DNA of 64,000 nt from Druceiella hillmani (Eukaryota; Arthropoda; Insecta; Lepidoptera; Hepialidae): contig JAYKKI010000157.1 of the NCBI GenBank assembly GCA_039881145.1, positions 198,501 to 262,500 on the forward strand. Reading direction: 5' to 3'. The notes below the pieces were generated by a model. The model was not told the origin of the DNA, ran no database searches, and worked only from the letters and a program-made list of their open reading frames with translations. Position numbers and translations under genes: made by a program. This document shows, one piece after another, positions 35,251-45,900 of this stretch; within the stretch, counting starts at the first letter, position 1, and the number at the start of each line of letters is the position of its first letter.

Positions 35251-35694
35251 AATTTCACATGTCTCAGTTAAATAAGGAAAAAACACATGTCAAAAAACCT
35301 TAATCAATTTTTTTTTTATTTAATTGCGCCTGTACGAAGTTAGGGTTAGGCATAGGGTTTGGCTCGAGAATTCTCGAGGCGAGAATTCTCTAGAAGAGTT
35401 ACATAATAGATTATATCTAAAGTCAAATCTAGTTCAACGGAAGTTTCCGACATCGCAAACCAAGATAATGAAGAGGACCTCAAACTCAACAATGAATTAT
35501 TTAAACTTCAACTAAAAAAGACCATTCAGACAGTTGAAACATCAGTTACACTCACATAACTAAAAATTTAATAAAAAAAAGACTTGGCAACAAATGCCTA
35601 CTCTTGAACAACGTATATTATAACACTAAATATTTTACTCTGTTCTTTCGAGACATCCGAGTTAATTATGTGTTTTAATTATGTATTTTATTTG

Positions 35695-35780
35695 TATAAT
35701 ACATACACATTGCACAATCATTTATGTGATTTAATATACACTTGTGCCATCTATTTTCATGTCACAGTACTAACTTTTTG
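35695..35780. repeat. Dispersed repeat unit, copy 2
   Basis: Second copy of the 35165-35250 unit in direct orientation, about 530 bp away. The two copies may be the ends of one inserted element or independent insertions. Confidence 0.75.
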
Positions 35781-36340
35781 TTTTTTAAAAAGACAGAGTT
35801 TTATACAAAAGGGATTATATAATTTTTTTATTTCTCTGTTTGTTCTCGCGTGTTATATCATAAACTATACCTGTATAAAGTTTAAAGAAAATCTGTCAAG
35901 CTGTCATGATTGGGCAGAAAGGCTTCTACACATCTAAATTTTGTTTGTCGATGTGACTGAAAATTTTCAGAAATGCTATATACATATACAGACTGCAAAG
36001 TTGAATTTTACACAAAGAAAATTCAAAAATGAGGACGTCTCATTCTGAATGAGTTTCTTTTGCAACACTATGGAAACTTTCAATAAAAAGCAAAAAAACA
36101 ATGTTGTTTATAATTGTTGTGTTTATTGCACACCAATTCTTGTGCCTTTGGGGGGTTTTCCGTTGGATTGGACTCGCTCGTCAAGGGAAGTCAAACGGAA
36201 ATCATAAACTGACGCCCACTAGCAAAATAACCAAATGTTTGACACATAACACATGACATAATTAGAATATTTGTCAACTTTAGATTCATCGTTATTTATT
36301 GATCTAGAGATGACTAACGTTGAGTAATTTAAAAAAAAGT

Positions 36341-36688
36341 ATATCAAATTGGGTGACGGTTTAAAGTATTTCACACGACAGCTCACAGAAATGTAAAAGA
36401 CATTTTTTTATAAATTCCTTAAACAATTTATAAAATAATGTGTTTTTATAGCCGTTACGTTTTTTTAATTATATTGTTTGTTCATAATAATTATCACTTC
36501 TATATTTCGTATCTATATATTTATTTATATAAGAATAGAAGTGACTCGAGTGCGTGTCAACACTTCAACTGCGGTCGTCCTCGCAGGGCGCACCTCACGT
36601 AACCAGTCATACGAACTCATCGTCTTATGACATTAGTTACGTGAGCTATCGTGTGAAATACTCCAAACCATCACCCAGTCTGATATTG
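36341..36688. mobile_element. MITE with about 48-bp inverted ends
   Basis: TATATCAAATTGGGTGACGG, then TATTTCACACGACAGCTCAC, at the left is inverted at the right as GTGAGCTATCGTGTGAAATA, then CCATCACCCAGTCTGATATT. The interior contains a GC-rich patch with a second small inverted pair (ACGTAACC / GGTTACGT-like). It has no coding frame of note. Confidence 0.8.
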
Positions 36689-37126
36689 TTTTTAATGTAT
36701 TACATATTAATATTATCCTTAAAGAATTTTATAAAGATTAAAACAATTAATACAAAAAAATTGGTCTTACTAATTTTTGAGTCGCCGAGATATTCTAAAC
36801 AACTACCAATCTCAATATTCAATATACTTAAAGAATGAAGTAAGCACCTATGAATATACGACACATAAAGAAGGTAACTCATTGTTGAAATTAATTCATC
36901 AACAAAATTGTATTCATCACTAATTTACACAAAACTGACCACATTATAAAATCTATTCACTGTTCAATAATTTAATTTTTAATTTTACGATCGCATGATT
37001 TAATAATATGTCATAATAAAATACACGAACCGCTGTAAACAGACATTATTTGCTCCGGTTCGTGACATTATTCGATGACTTTAAAAGGACCTTTAACAAG
37101 AAAAAAACCAAATATATATTTTTTAC

Positions 37127-37150
37127 CTGGCGGACCAAGACAACAAATGG
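37127..37150 (-). CDS. Possible 24-nt micro-exon upstream of gene U
   Basis: Eight codons (PFVVLVRQ) sit between ATGTTATAG and CAG|GTAAAAAA. Both ends are in phase 0 and would join the 29.9-kb exon in frame. A stop codon just upstream of the acceptor rules out a longer exon. The acceptor has no good pyrimidine tract, and chance matches of this length are common, so this is only a candidate. Confidence 0.22.
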
Positions 37151-37605
37151 CTATAACATATGAGCGTGTGGCCAAAGAACGTTATATAATGACAGTATTT
37201 AATTTTCTGGTCATTTAGATATCGTTATTGAAATAATCAGTTAATCTTCAATCGTCGGAATTTCCAAAAGATATTGTTTCCAATTTTATGGTCGTACGAT
37301 TATTAAAATTTTATGGTTATCATGAAATCTTTCGTTAATCTCCGTGTGCACCGTATACGTACAGATTTTTTATGCTTTACGAAGAAGTATTTAGCTTATA
37401 CTACTAGTTGCTATGCTTTATACATTTCATTCTTTTTTATTTTGACCTGAATTTCGTAAAAACCTTTATATCACACCATCATTTATTACCAGTTATTCGT
37501 TAAATTAAACTATCGCCAAATAACTTGGTTGCCATCCATACGTCGTACAGATCGATGATCGTGCCCAAAAATGTACGGCAATCAGTAATAATCATTTCGA
37601 AGATT

Positions 37606-37655
37606 TTTTGTAAAACTGCTGAATATTAACCACGTTTTGTAAAACTGCTGAATAT
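37606..37655. repeat. 34-bp tandem duplication
   Basis: TTTGTAAAACTGCTGAATAT occurs twice (37608 and 37637) beside a GC-rich segment. Confidence 0.85.
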
Positions 37656-37675
37656 AAATACTGAATATATAACAA

Positions 37676-37965
37676 AATGGCCACCACCGGTGGCGCTTTT
37701 CACTGTTCGCTGCCGACCAGTCGCACGCGCCGCGCTCCTTGATGGTTCGGTCGCTCGGACCAAGGTGTCGTGTTATGGCTGCAGGTTTCCCGCCGGATGT
37801 GATATGTATTTTGATGTTTCCATTGTTTGATTCGAGGAGTTGCGATGCGCGGTGTAAGACATTGTTTACCGCGTGCTGGCTATTATTTGGCAATGTAATG
37901 TTAATTATTTGAAATCTTCTTCGCTTACAATGTGTGGCCTTCGCCTCTTCGCCAGTTGGTTTTAG
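37676..37965 (-). other. GC-rich segment with unidentified open frame
   Basis: A minus-strand frame spans this segment with no stop for about 100 codons, including CKRRRFQIINITLPNNSQHA, VLHRASQLLES and ITRHLGPSDRTIKERGACDW. It is much richer in G+C than its flanks and directly abuts the hAT terminal sequence at 37966. No acceptor or donor in frame is convincing. It could be a first exon or 5' region of a gene, or coding debris of a transposon. The function is unknown. Confidence 0.35.
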
Positions 37966-38592
37966 TGCGGCCTTTCCCAACCTGGGGTTTGCGGACCTAT
38001 CCCAGGGGGATAACGGTCAAAATAAAAATTGAAAGTAAAAATTATAAAAACATAAGACATTATGCTTTACAGCTAGATGAGAGCACCGACATTTGTCATG
38101 ATGGCAGTTTGCTTGCATTTGTCCGTTACCAGCTTGAAAACAGCATCAGAGGAGATTTTTTTTGTTCCGTCAATAGAAATCACCGAACAAATACTACAGG
38201 CGAAGCGATATTTAAAGATTTAAACAACATTTTGTCGACTCATAACATTAAGTGGGGTAATTGTGTAGGCACGAACAGTACACGTGCTATGATAAGAACA
38301 CAGAGAGAATATCAGGAGACGTGTCAAAGCAATGAATCCATCAATCATCTGGCATCATTGCTGCATACAAATGCAGCAAATCTTTAGCTGCTAAAAATAT
38401 GTTAGCTAAGTTAAAGAATTGTTTGGGACGAAATTGTACAGGTGGTGAATTTTATAAAAGCCAGGCCTTTAAATTCTCACATTTTTCATATGATTTGTGA
38501 AGACATGGGAAGGATTCATACACAGGTGCTATTCCAAGCAGAGCTGCGCTGGTTATCGAGTGGAAAAGTGGTGACGCGTGTTTTTGACCTAA
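37966..38592 (+). pseudogene. hAT transposase (ZBED5-like) pseudogene, internally deleted
   Basis: CTTTCCCAACCTGGGGTTTG, then CGGACC..CCCAGGGGG, at the left is typical of hAT termini. The frame then gives YALQLDESTDICHDGSLLAF, where LDESTD carries the first catalytic Asp, followed by TTGEAIFKDLNN and IKWGNCVG. After a shift, from about 38440, it reads KARPLNSHIFHMICEDMG and LFQAELRWLSSGKVVTRVF. These are in the order of the ZBED5/SCAND3-type hAT family. The BED finger and N-terminal region are absent, and stops and frameshifts follow NNL. The right terminal repeat was not found. Confidence 0.75.
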
Positions 38593-38599
38593 ACTTGAC

Positions 38600-41150
38600 T
38601 AAATTGTAATGTTTTATTTAAATAATTTGGATAAGACAGGCAACTCCAAGAAGCATGTTTATAATTTTTTTTATTTTGAATGACTTTCCATGGTAGCTTA
38701 CTCAGCTGACATATTCGCTTCAAATAAGCTAAATTTGAGATCACAATAAACAATTGATAGTAATATCTTCATTGCCGAAGAAAAAATGCTTATCCTCCGC
38801 ACCACCATGTATGCACGATGGGAGACTCGAGGCTACTGCACATACTCATCAGTCGTTGGCGGTGGGTAGTTTTAGCTGCAAGATGAAATATAAGACACGC
38901 AACACACATATATACAGTATGTATCGTCACTAAAAAGCTAAAGACTATTTTTATTTGAAAATTAGTTTGTGCACGTGTACATTAAAGTTCAAATCGAAAT
39001 TATTTTGTTTTAGAATGTATTTCTGCATTTATTTAAATTTTATCTTAAGGGTTTCGCCAATATTACATCCTAAGGACTGCGCCAGTCTTATAATTGCCTT
39101 CGGCATACATTAAAATTATGACTAAATGTTCGCTCGCATTAAAAAACGACATTCACTAATTCCACTCACTCAAATATATACTACAACAATTACGCAAAAA
39201 GCACCGATTCGTACTATTCAAACACGAATCAACTGTCATTTTGAAAACAATAGCTATCTCTTCAAAAAGATTCAAACGTTTTGATTATTTGTAGACAATT
39301 ATAAGTGTTGCCATATTAAATAAACGGCCGATATTTATTTTGAAATTGCAATTAAAATTATTATAATGTTATTACTAAAAACTTAATAATTTATCTAAAT
39401 GACAAATGAAAATTCATTTAATATTTATTCCAATTAGACGACAACGTCATTTTAATATTTATTCCAATTAGACGACAACGTTTAAATCGACGAGAGTATT
39501 TTTTATAGTCTTAGATATTTGGGCGAATTATGGATATTAGAGATTTTCTAATGGCAATAATTTTTATATCCGTATTGTGAACAACCTTGACCTTGAAATG
39601 AAATTTACTCCGAAATTGAAACCTGTGATCATTTACCCTTTTCTTTAACCTTCTTTTGTAAAACTGTGCAAATGAGTTAAAAAAGTCAGATACACCGTTG
39701 ATCGCTAAGAAAGATATTTATGCAATATTGTCACATTTATCGTAATAAAAGCATCCTATATGGATGCATTTCCATGTTAATTACTTATGACCATTTTTAA
39801 ATTCCAGAAAAAAGTGGTGTGATTTTTAAAAAAATAGATGTATTGTAATGTACCCATAATACAATATTGTGTATTGAAGTGGCACTATTTAGTGATGTAC
39901 AACACTATATACATGTATATCTTTTACGCTACGTTTTACAATCTAAGTGACATTCAAGGAATCGTTTAGAATTTTTTTTAAATATTGCGATCGTCGAGTT
40001 AAAGGTGGAGAGACAAAAATATTTTTTTATATTTCTTCCTCGGCATAACATGACAGTGAATAGTGGATATTAACTGTGACAAATAATTCTATTAAAGAAG
40101 TATTAGAAAATACACTTCATAATAAAAAAAATTACAAACCTGTTTGTGAAATATAATTTTATATACCGTATTTTTCACATCGTATACTAATGTGCTATGC
40201 TAACATAAAAATATATATTTTTTTAACATGGTAATAAATGCAAATAAACTTAACGAATTAACTTAAAAAATGTTGTTTTACCATTGTAAACACCACCTAA
40301 CATGTTAAATGTCTAGTGACTATTCTGAAAAAATATTGAATAGTATAAGATACGCGCTATCTATTATTAACACGTACCTACCTGTGTCGTACTACGTAGC
40401 AGGGCATTATCATTGTTGTATCTCCGAGAGGACTCTTAACAAATGATTTAGATTTTCTTTAATATCACTGTTAAATAAACATAAAATGAAAAACAAATAA
40501 ATACAATTCAAATTTAACTAAGATGTTTATCAAATGATAAACAATTATGAAATTCATCTAAGAAAATAAACATTTTACAATTTTTGTTTCTCGAGATCAG
40601 TAAGGGTACTCCGTAATATCCTACAGAAAATGGGACTACTTGTGGTTTTATTTTGTTTCACAATCTACTTTATACGTTATAACAAAGAACCTATCTGTTA
40701 GTCATGTGAGTGGTTCACTCCATCCACTATAACAGACTAATGAGTATGTCAATTTTAATGGCGTTTTATAATGTTAAACATCCATTCGGCACTGAACACA
40801 TAACTTCGTAACCAAATAAAAAGTTTTCAATAATAAAATTTAACCGACTTCAAATAACCACCGAATCAGAAACTCGAAAAGTATAAAACTTTGAATGCAG
40901 GAGAAATTAGTTGGAACTTTTACAATACAAAATCAATTTGGAACATAAATAAATTTGCAAAATATTGCTACAACTAGACACTTTAGAGTCGGTACCGAGT
41001 TTCTCTCACACACGTCATGCAGACACAGATGAGTGCATTCATTTTTATCTAAACACTCTTTTCGTGTCGGTAAATTTTAATTAACCTAAGGGTTCTCAAA
41101 CAGCATCACCAGCTTGTGAACAAATGAAAACACAATAAGTTTAGCGATCA
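38600..41150. other. Intergenic DNA downstream of the zinc-finger gene
   Basis: AT-rich sequence with random short frames. There is a 33-bp direct duplication (TTTAATATTTATTCCAATTA, 39416-39480). The last few hundred bases before 41190 should hold the zinc-finger gene 3' UTR. No canonical AATAAA close to the stop was identified with confidence. Confidence 0.4.
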
Positions 41151-41189
41151 AAACATAATTATTTTTCCATCTGATTGTACATGTCACAT

Positions 41190-41327
41190 CTACTTCTTAA
41201 CCTTATGCATTAGTCGCATGTGTCTCTCGAGTCTAATGCTATGCTTATATGTAGCGGAGCAGATGGTGCAAGGGTACGGGCGCGCCGTGGAGTGGCTGCG
41301 GAGGTGATTTACGAGGTGGCTGCTGCG
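41190..41327 (-). CDS. Zinc-finger gene, exon F (terminal, with stop)
   Basis: This terminal exon of 46 codons includes the TAG stop. Its acceptor is AAATATTACAG. It opens with RSSHLVNHLRSH, giving CNQC-x12-H-LRS-H when joined to exon E. It then encodes the last finger, CTICSATYKHSIRLERHMRLMH, and a short basic tail KVKK. The tail and stop make this the C-terminus. The intron separating it from exon E contains the 24-bp minisatellite. Confidence 0.92.
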   Translation of the reverse strand, partial: RSSHLVNHLRSHSTARPYPCTICSATYKHSIRLERHMRLMHKVKK

Positions 41328-41454
41328 CTGTAATATTTATTTATTTATTTAGCGTTAATAAGTTATTATGTCTACTGAAGTACAATTCATACACAAATAC
41401 AAAAATTTCGTACACAAATGTTCATAAAGTTGTCCGCCTACAGCGTGTCATTTT

Positions 41455-42064
41455 TAAATGCAAATATCATAGTAGGTTTAAATGCCAATAGCATAGTAGG
41501 TTTAAATGCAAATAGCATAGTAGGTTTAAATGCAAATAGCATAGTAGGTTTATATGCAAATAGCATAGTAGGTTTAAATGCCAATAGCATAGTAGGTTTA
41601 AATGCAAATAGCATAGCAGGTTTAAATGCAAATAGCATAGTAGGTTTAAATGCAAATAGCATAGTAGGTTTAAATGCAAATAGCATAGTAGGTTTAAATG
41701 CAAATAGCATAGTAGGTCTAAATGCCAATAGCATAGCAGGTTTAAATGCAAATAGCATAGTAGGTTTAAATGCAAATAGCATAGTAGGTTTAAATGCAAA
41801 TAGCACAGTAAGTTTAAATGCAAATAGCATAGTAGGTTTAAATGCAAATAGCATAGTAGGTTTAAATGCAAATAGCATAGTAGGTTTAAATGCAAATAGC
41901 ATAGTAGATTTAAATGCAAATAGCATAGTAGGTTTAAATGCAAATAGCATAGTAGGTTTAAATGCAAATAGCACAGTAGGTTTAAATGCAAATAGCATAG
42001 TAGGTTTAAATGCAAATAGCATAGTAGGTTTAAATGCAAATAGCATAGTAGGTTTAAATGCAAA
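41455..42064. repeat. 24-bp minisatellite, about 25 units, in the last zinc-finger intron
   Basis: AATAGCATAGTAGGTTTAAA followed by TGCA repeats with rare changes (AATGCC, GCAGG, CACAG). As 24 is a multiple of three, long frames are open: plus (NANSIVGL, 251 codons), minus (FAFKPTML, 219 codons) and minus in another frame (CYLHLNLL, 203 codons). This is geometry, not evidence for a protein. The array is transcribed as part of the intron between exons E and F. Confidence 0.95.
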
Positions 42065-42908
42065 GAACCTACAATCAAACGAACTTAGCACTAACATACA
42101 TCTACTTTGTCAAATAAATTCGAAGGTGTATATAAAAAAAAAATTTTACAATTTTTTTTTGGATTTCAATTAAATTTTGCACAAGATAAATTCGATGTGC
42201 ACTTTCATACAAAACCAACACAATATGAGAATGCTAAATTTAATTCGAGGGTGTTTATGACCCAAGTGACAGACGAGAATAAGGCTAGCGAATCCCTATT
42301 AATATATTAAAATAGAACACTGTCTGTTTATTTGTTTGTCTGTCTTTCTTTCACACCTAAATAGTCCAGCGAATTTCCATTATATTTTACACAAGACAAT
42401 ACATGTCCTAGATCAAAAGATGGGTTATATATAATTGCACTATCTTTGCAGAGAACATGAATAATAAAAAAATTATGTTGGTGTACGAACTGAATGTGGT
42501 GCTATTCCACTTAATATTCCATTTAATAAAAAAGATTTCCTTAACACCATGAGAGCGAAGCTACAGTCGAAAGCTAGTAGGTACTTAATAAAAGTAAAAT
42601 TTCATAAGTTTCATATACATTCTGACATATCAAAAGATGTAGAGTCTTCATCTTATAAAATCGTAGTCTTCATTATTGACTTCCGCGGAAGAAACTTGTA
42701 ACTTTCTTACATTTGAATTACTTCACTTGACTCAACTTCTGCACACAACATTTTCTATTATTAAAATCAATGATTTTCGAAACGACAACACTTCGAGAAA
42801 GTCACAAAAAAGAATATAAATCGACAACGACTCGAGAGAATGACCGATGCTTCAGTCTATGATATAAAGAAACTACAGAAAATTAAATGTCAGTTTGAGT
42901 ATACTCAC

Positions 42909-43004
42909 AGAGAATCGCTGGCCACACTGGTTACACATATTTTCAGGGTTCACTATCAAGCTTTCCGGTTTCCGCTGTACGAGAAGACTCTTATCTTGCA
43001 TAAC
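42909..43004 (-). CDS. Zinc-finger gene, exon E
   Basis: This 96-nt, 32-codon exon has acceptor AATTGCTCGCAG and donor GTGAGTAT, and both ends are in phase 0. It encodes a linker rich in charged residues (VMQDKSLLVQRKPESLIV) and ends with CNQCGQRFS, the first half of finger seven. The acceptor has a short pyrimidine tract. Support for the exon comes mainly from the exact fit of the split finger with exon F. Confidence 0.85.
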
Positions 43005-43065
43005 CTGCGAGCAATTACACATGTATATTCATCAGACATCTCCATCGGCACTGGGACATAGTGTT

Positions 43066-44870
43066 TAAGTTGACATTAAAACAAATTAACTAGAGACTAT
43101 ACCGATGCATGCAAATATGTCCATGTAAAAACGCATTTTTATGCACCATCTAGATACTCGATACTTGCGCTTTATTGATGGTTTCAATCAAAAAAATGTT
43201 ATATGTAAACTGTATGCGTTTAAAATTTTAATGCAATTCTCTCCTGAAAGTGGTGGTACTGAAAATTTTTGAAGGCTGTCAGTGCCTCTTTGACATTCGG
43301 GAATCAACTGCTCGAAGTTTATCTTTTATTCTTGGGAATAAATAGAAACCTCGTGGTGTAAGGTCGAGGCTGTAGGGCAGGTGACCCATAATATCTAAAC
43401 CCGGCGTAGTCAAATATTCAGTCGATCTTCTGGCTGAGAATGGAGATACGGTGTCATGTTGATAGAGGATCCTATTGCAGGGTGTTGCTCTCAAACTTTT
43501 CCAGAACAGGAAGTCAACAATTTCTGGCATACCAGTCTGCGGTAACTATAATTTTATTTTCCATGCGACAAAAGTCATTGTATAATAACCTGTCTGTCTG
43601 CAGAACGAGGTGCCTACTTTTGTCCTTTCTTCACCTTTGTAAGCAACTCTTCCAAAGGAAACGTCCACTGTACAGACTGCCTGTTAGTTTTAAGTTCATA
43701 ATGGTATATCCAGCTTCAGTCACATGTCGCAATATTGAAAACAGTGTTTGAGTGACTGTTATAAAATTTTTCTAACATTTCATTACATAAAGCAACAAGT
43801 GTTATATCCACCCAGCATCGAGCTTCCCGACTTCTAAATATTCACACAGAATTTTCCATGCTCGTCTCATACAAATGCTTAAAGTTACCTAAATGTCTCT
43901 TGTCACTCTATCATAAGCCACATAGCATTGATGATGATGTACAGTTACAAGAAACGTCACCGAGATTGGAACAACCATGCTTCAACTCGTTAAACTTAAT
44001 ATGGGATGGGGCTTCATCACAAGATGCCAAACAAAATCGATTGTAGCTTTCTTGTCTATGAACCACAAAGAATAACAAAGCATCGAATGAAATTATTACA
44101 CACATCTTGACTTTGTATGTAATAACAAATGGCGAACTCAAGCTACGTACCTCAATGAGTTTGAATTTAAAAATCGTAATTTATTTTTATATTAACGTCA
44201 CTACAAATGGCCTATTCTAAGTACTTTCACGGCTACCCTCGTATTAACTTTGGTTCTGTCGCTTTCTATGATTTTAATGCTATCAGCATTGTGATAGTTA
44301 TTACATTCACAGACTAAACAAACATAAACCAAGCACAACGATTACAGCATTTTGAACAAATTTTAAAATGTTTTCAAAAGTCCAGTTTTTAATTTGTGCA
44401 TTTCATTTTCTTTGCACAGTAACGATGATAGTTTCCATCGTACCATCGTTTATGCGTTTGAATTCAAGTTTATTTAAAAATAAACAAAGATACTACGACT
44501 TGAAATTGCTATTTTTCCCAATACATAAATGAGTCCATCGTATATGCGTGACAGCATCGGCTAATGACAGCTACAAATTTCTCACACTCTATTATTTACA
44601 TTTTACAAATGATTGCTAAGAAGATTAGAAGAACAAGAGTATTGACAAATAAGATGTAAATAAAGAAACAGCAAAAGTAAACATGAAAAGCCAAGGGTGA
44701 TATGAGTACAACTGAAGGCAGAATATCTTAAAAAAGGAAAGTACACTCGTGAACGTGGGGATGGTTGAACAAAAAAGGCAAATCAGGATGGAATTGCAGG
44801 GCTTTCTATAATCACCGAAATGAACTAACAGAATAGTGGGAGACAAGGTGGGTTGCCCATGTAAGGCCAC
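43066..44870. repeat. Duplicated 1.8-kb segment, copy 1 (contains mariner)
   Basis: Starting at AAGTTGACATTAAAACAAAT and running to the AGAATAGTGGGAGACAAG block, this segment is colinear with 50339-52135. The pair share a mariner remnant, GAAACGTCCACTGTACAGAC, and the stretch GCAGAATATCTTAAAAAAGG near the end. Divergence is moderate, with many substitutions and indels. It begins about 60 bp upstream (in gene direction) of zinc-finger exon E. Confidence 0.8.
43260..43760 (-). pseudogene. Mariner transposase remnant (in duplicated segment, copy 1)
   Basis: Minus-strand frame: RRSTEYLTTPGLDIMGHLPY, then SLDLTPRGFYLFPRIKDKLR. This is the PPYSPDLAP..FFLFP.LK signature with its third catalytic Asp retained in a decayed context (YSLDLTP). 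Upstream (toward 43760) the rest of the catalytic domain is broken. No TIRs were identified. Confidence 0.7.
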
Positions 44871-45325
44871 CCGTAACAATGAAAAAGTATTATTTTTTTA
44901 TTTATTGTACAAAATAAAACACACTAAGAATTGTATAACATTTAGTTTTTACTGAGCACTTCCAAACGGCCTCACTAGAAACGGGGCTCCTTTTAAGGCC
45001 GATCCGATAGATCTGTCATTTTACTTAAAACTAACGTTACAACAATCAAACACTACAGTAATACTTAAACTAAGTACATTTAAGAACGTTTTATTTTAAC
45101 AAAATAACAAACACCTTTGATAATATTGTCACGTAAAAAATATTCACTGAACATCATCTAGAATGTGACAGCAAAGCTAAGAATAAGTATAATCATGTAA
45201 ATATTAAATATGGAACATTTTGCCGAGTATTGTATCGAAATCAGTTAAGATACAAATAACATTTCTAATGAATATTGTATTCTTAAAAAAATACCAAATC
45301 GGCCTTCCTAGGAGCCTGGCCCTTG
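44862..45325. mobile_element. Possible deleted element with AAGGCC-type ends
   Basis: GTAAGGCCACCCGTAAC at 44861 and CGGCCTTCCTAGGAGCCTGG at 45300 are inverted and resemble the ends of the Tc1 at 48327-50036 (CTCCTAGTAAGGCCACTG). The interior is AT-rich and non-coding. This may be a non-autonomous relative; the ends are only moderately similar. Confidence 0.35.
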
Positions 45326-45588
45326 CAACGCCAAAATATTCCTAAGAAGACCATAGAATTATATTGAACAAAAATGTTAATATCCAGGTGCTCAATGACA
45401 AGCTTTTTAATTACAAGACAGGCAGACAGATATGGCGAAACTATAAAACCTAGTTTACTGATTTAATAAGTCTTACAATTTTGAAGAGAACAAGTCCTTG
45501 TGTGATACTTTTGCTAAGTATTGCTCAAAAAATGTCTTAAAATAAGAAAATAGAGAAAAAAAAATCAATATTTATTTTAAAGAAACTA

Positions 45589-45900
45589 TGACACAAACTT
45601 TGTAACTAAGGTACTTTATCACTCTGGTACTTTAATCACAATATGACTAGATAAATTTTGGATCAATTATTAGTGAAGCCTACACACTCTTCATTGTACC
45701 ACTTTTGGTGGTCACTGTGTTCCCTCACGTCTTCCACTCTGCACTCGCAACGTGCGTTGCAATACCATTTTTCATCTTCATCTTGTTTATTTTTATTCGT
45801 CTTTCTGGATCCTGTAGTTCTTGACACAAACTTTGTAACTAAGGTACTTTATCACATTCGTACATTCGTCTTTCTGGATCCTGTAGTTCTTCTATTGTTT
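45589..45900. repeat. Short direct duplications
   Basis: ACACAAACTTTGTAACTAAG, then GTACTTTATCAC, occurs at 45592 and 45822; CGTCTTTCTGGATCCTGTAG occurs at 45799 and 45867. They overlap the pogo C-terminal tail and partly explain its duplicated RIQKDE frame. Confidence 0.8.

Noticed and set aside
35336..35360. Telomere-like GTTAGGGTTAGG
   Set aside because: Only two imperfect units; insect telomeres use TTAGG in long arrays. Chance.
36554..36838. A 94-codon plus ORF beginning in a GC-rich patch
   Set aside because: The patch is inside a MITE with inverted ends, and the frame runs out of it into AT-rich sequence.
41418..42173. A 251-codon protein of NANSIVGL repeats
   Set aside because: It is open only because the repeat unit is 24 bp. 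Equally long frames exist on the opposite strand, and it lies inside a validated intron.
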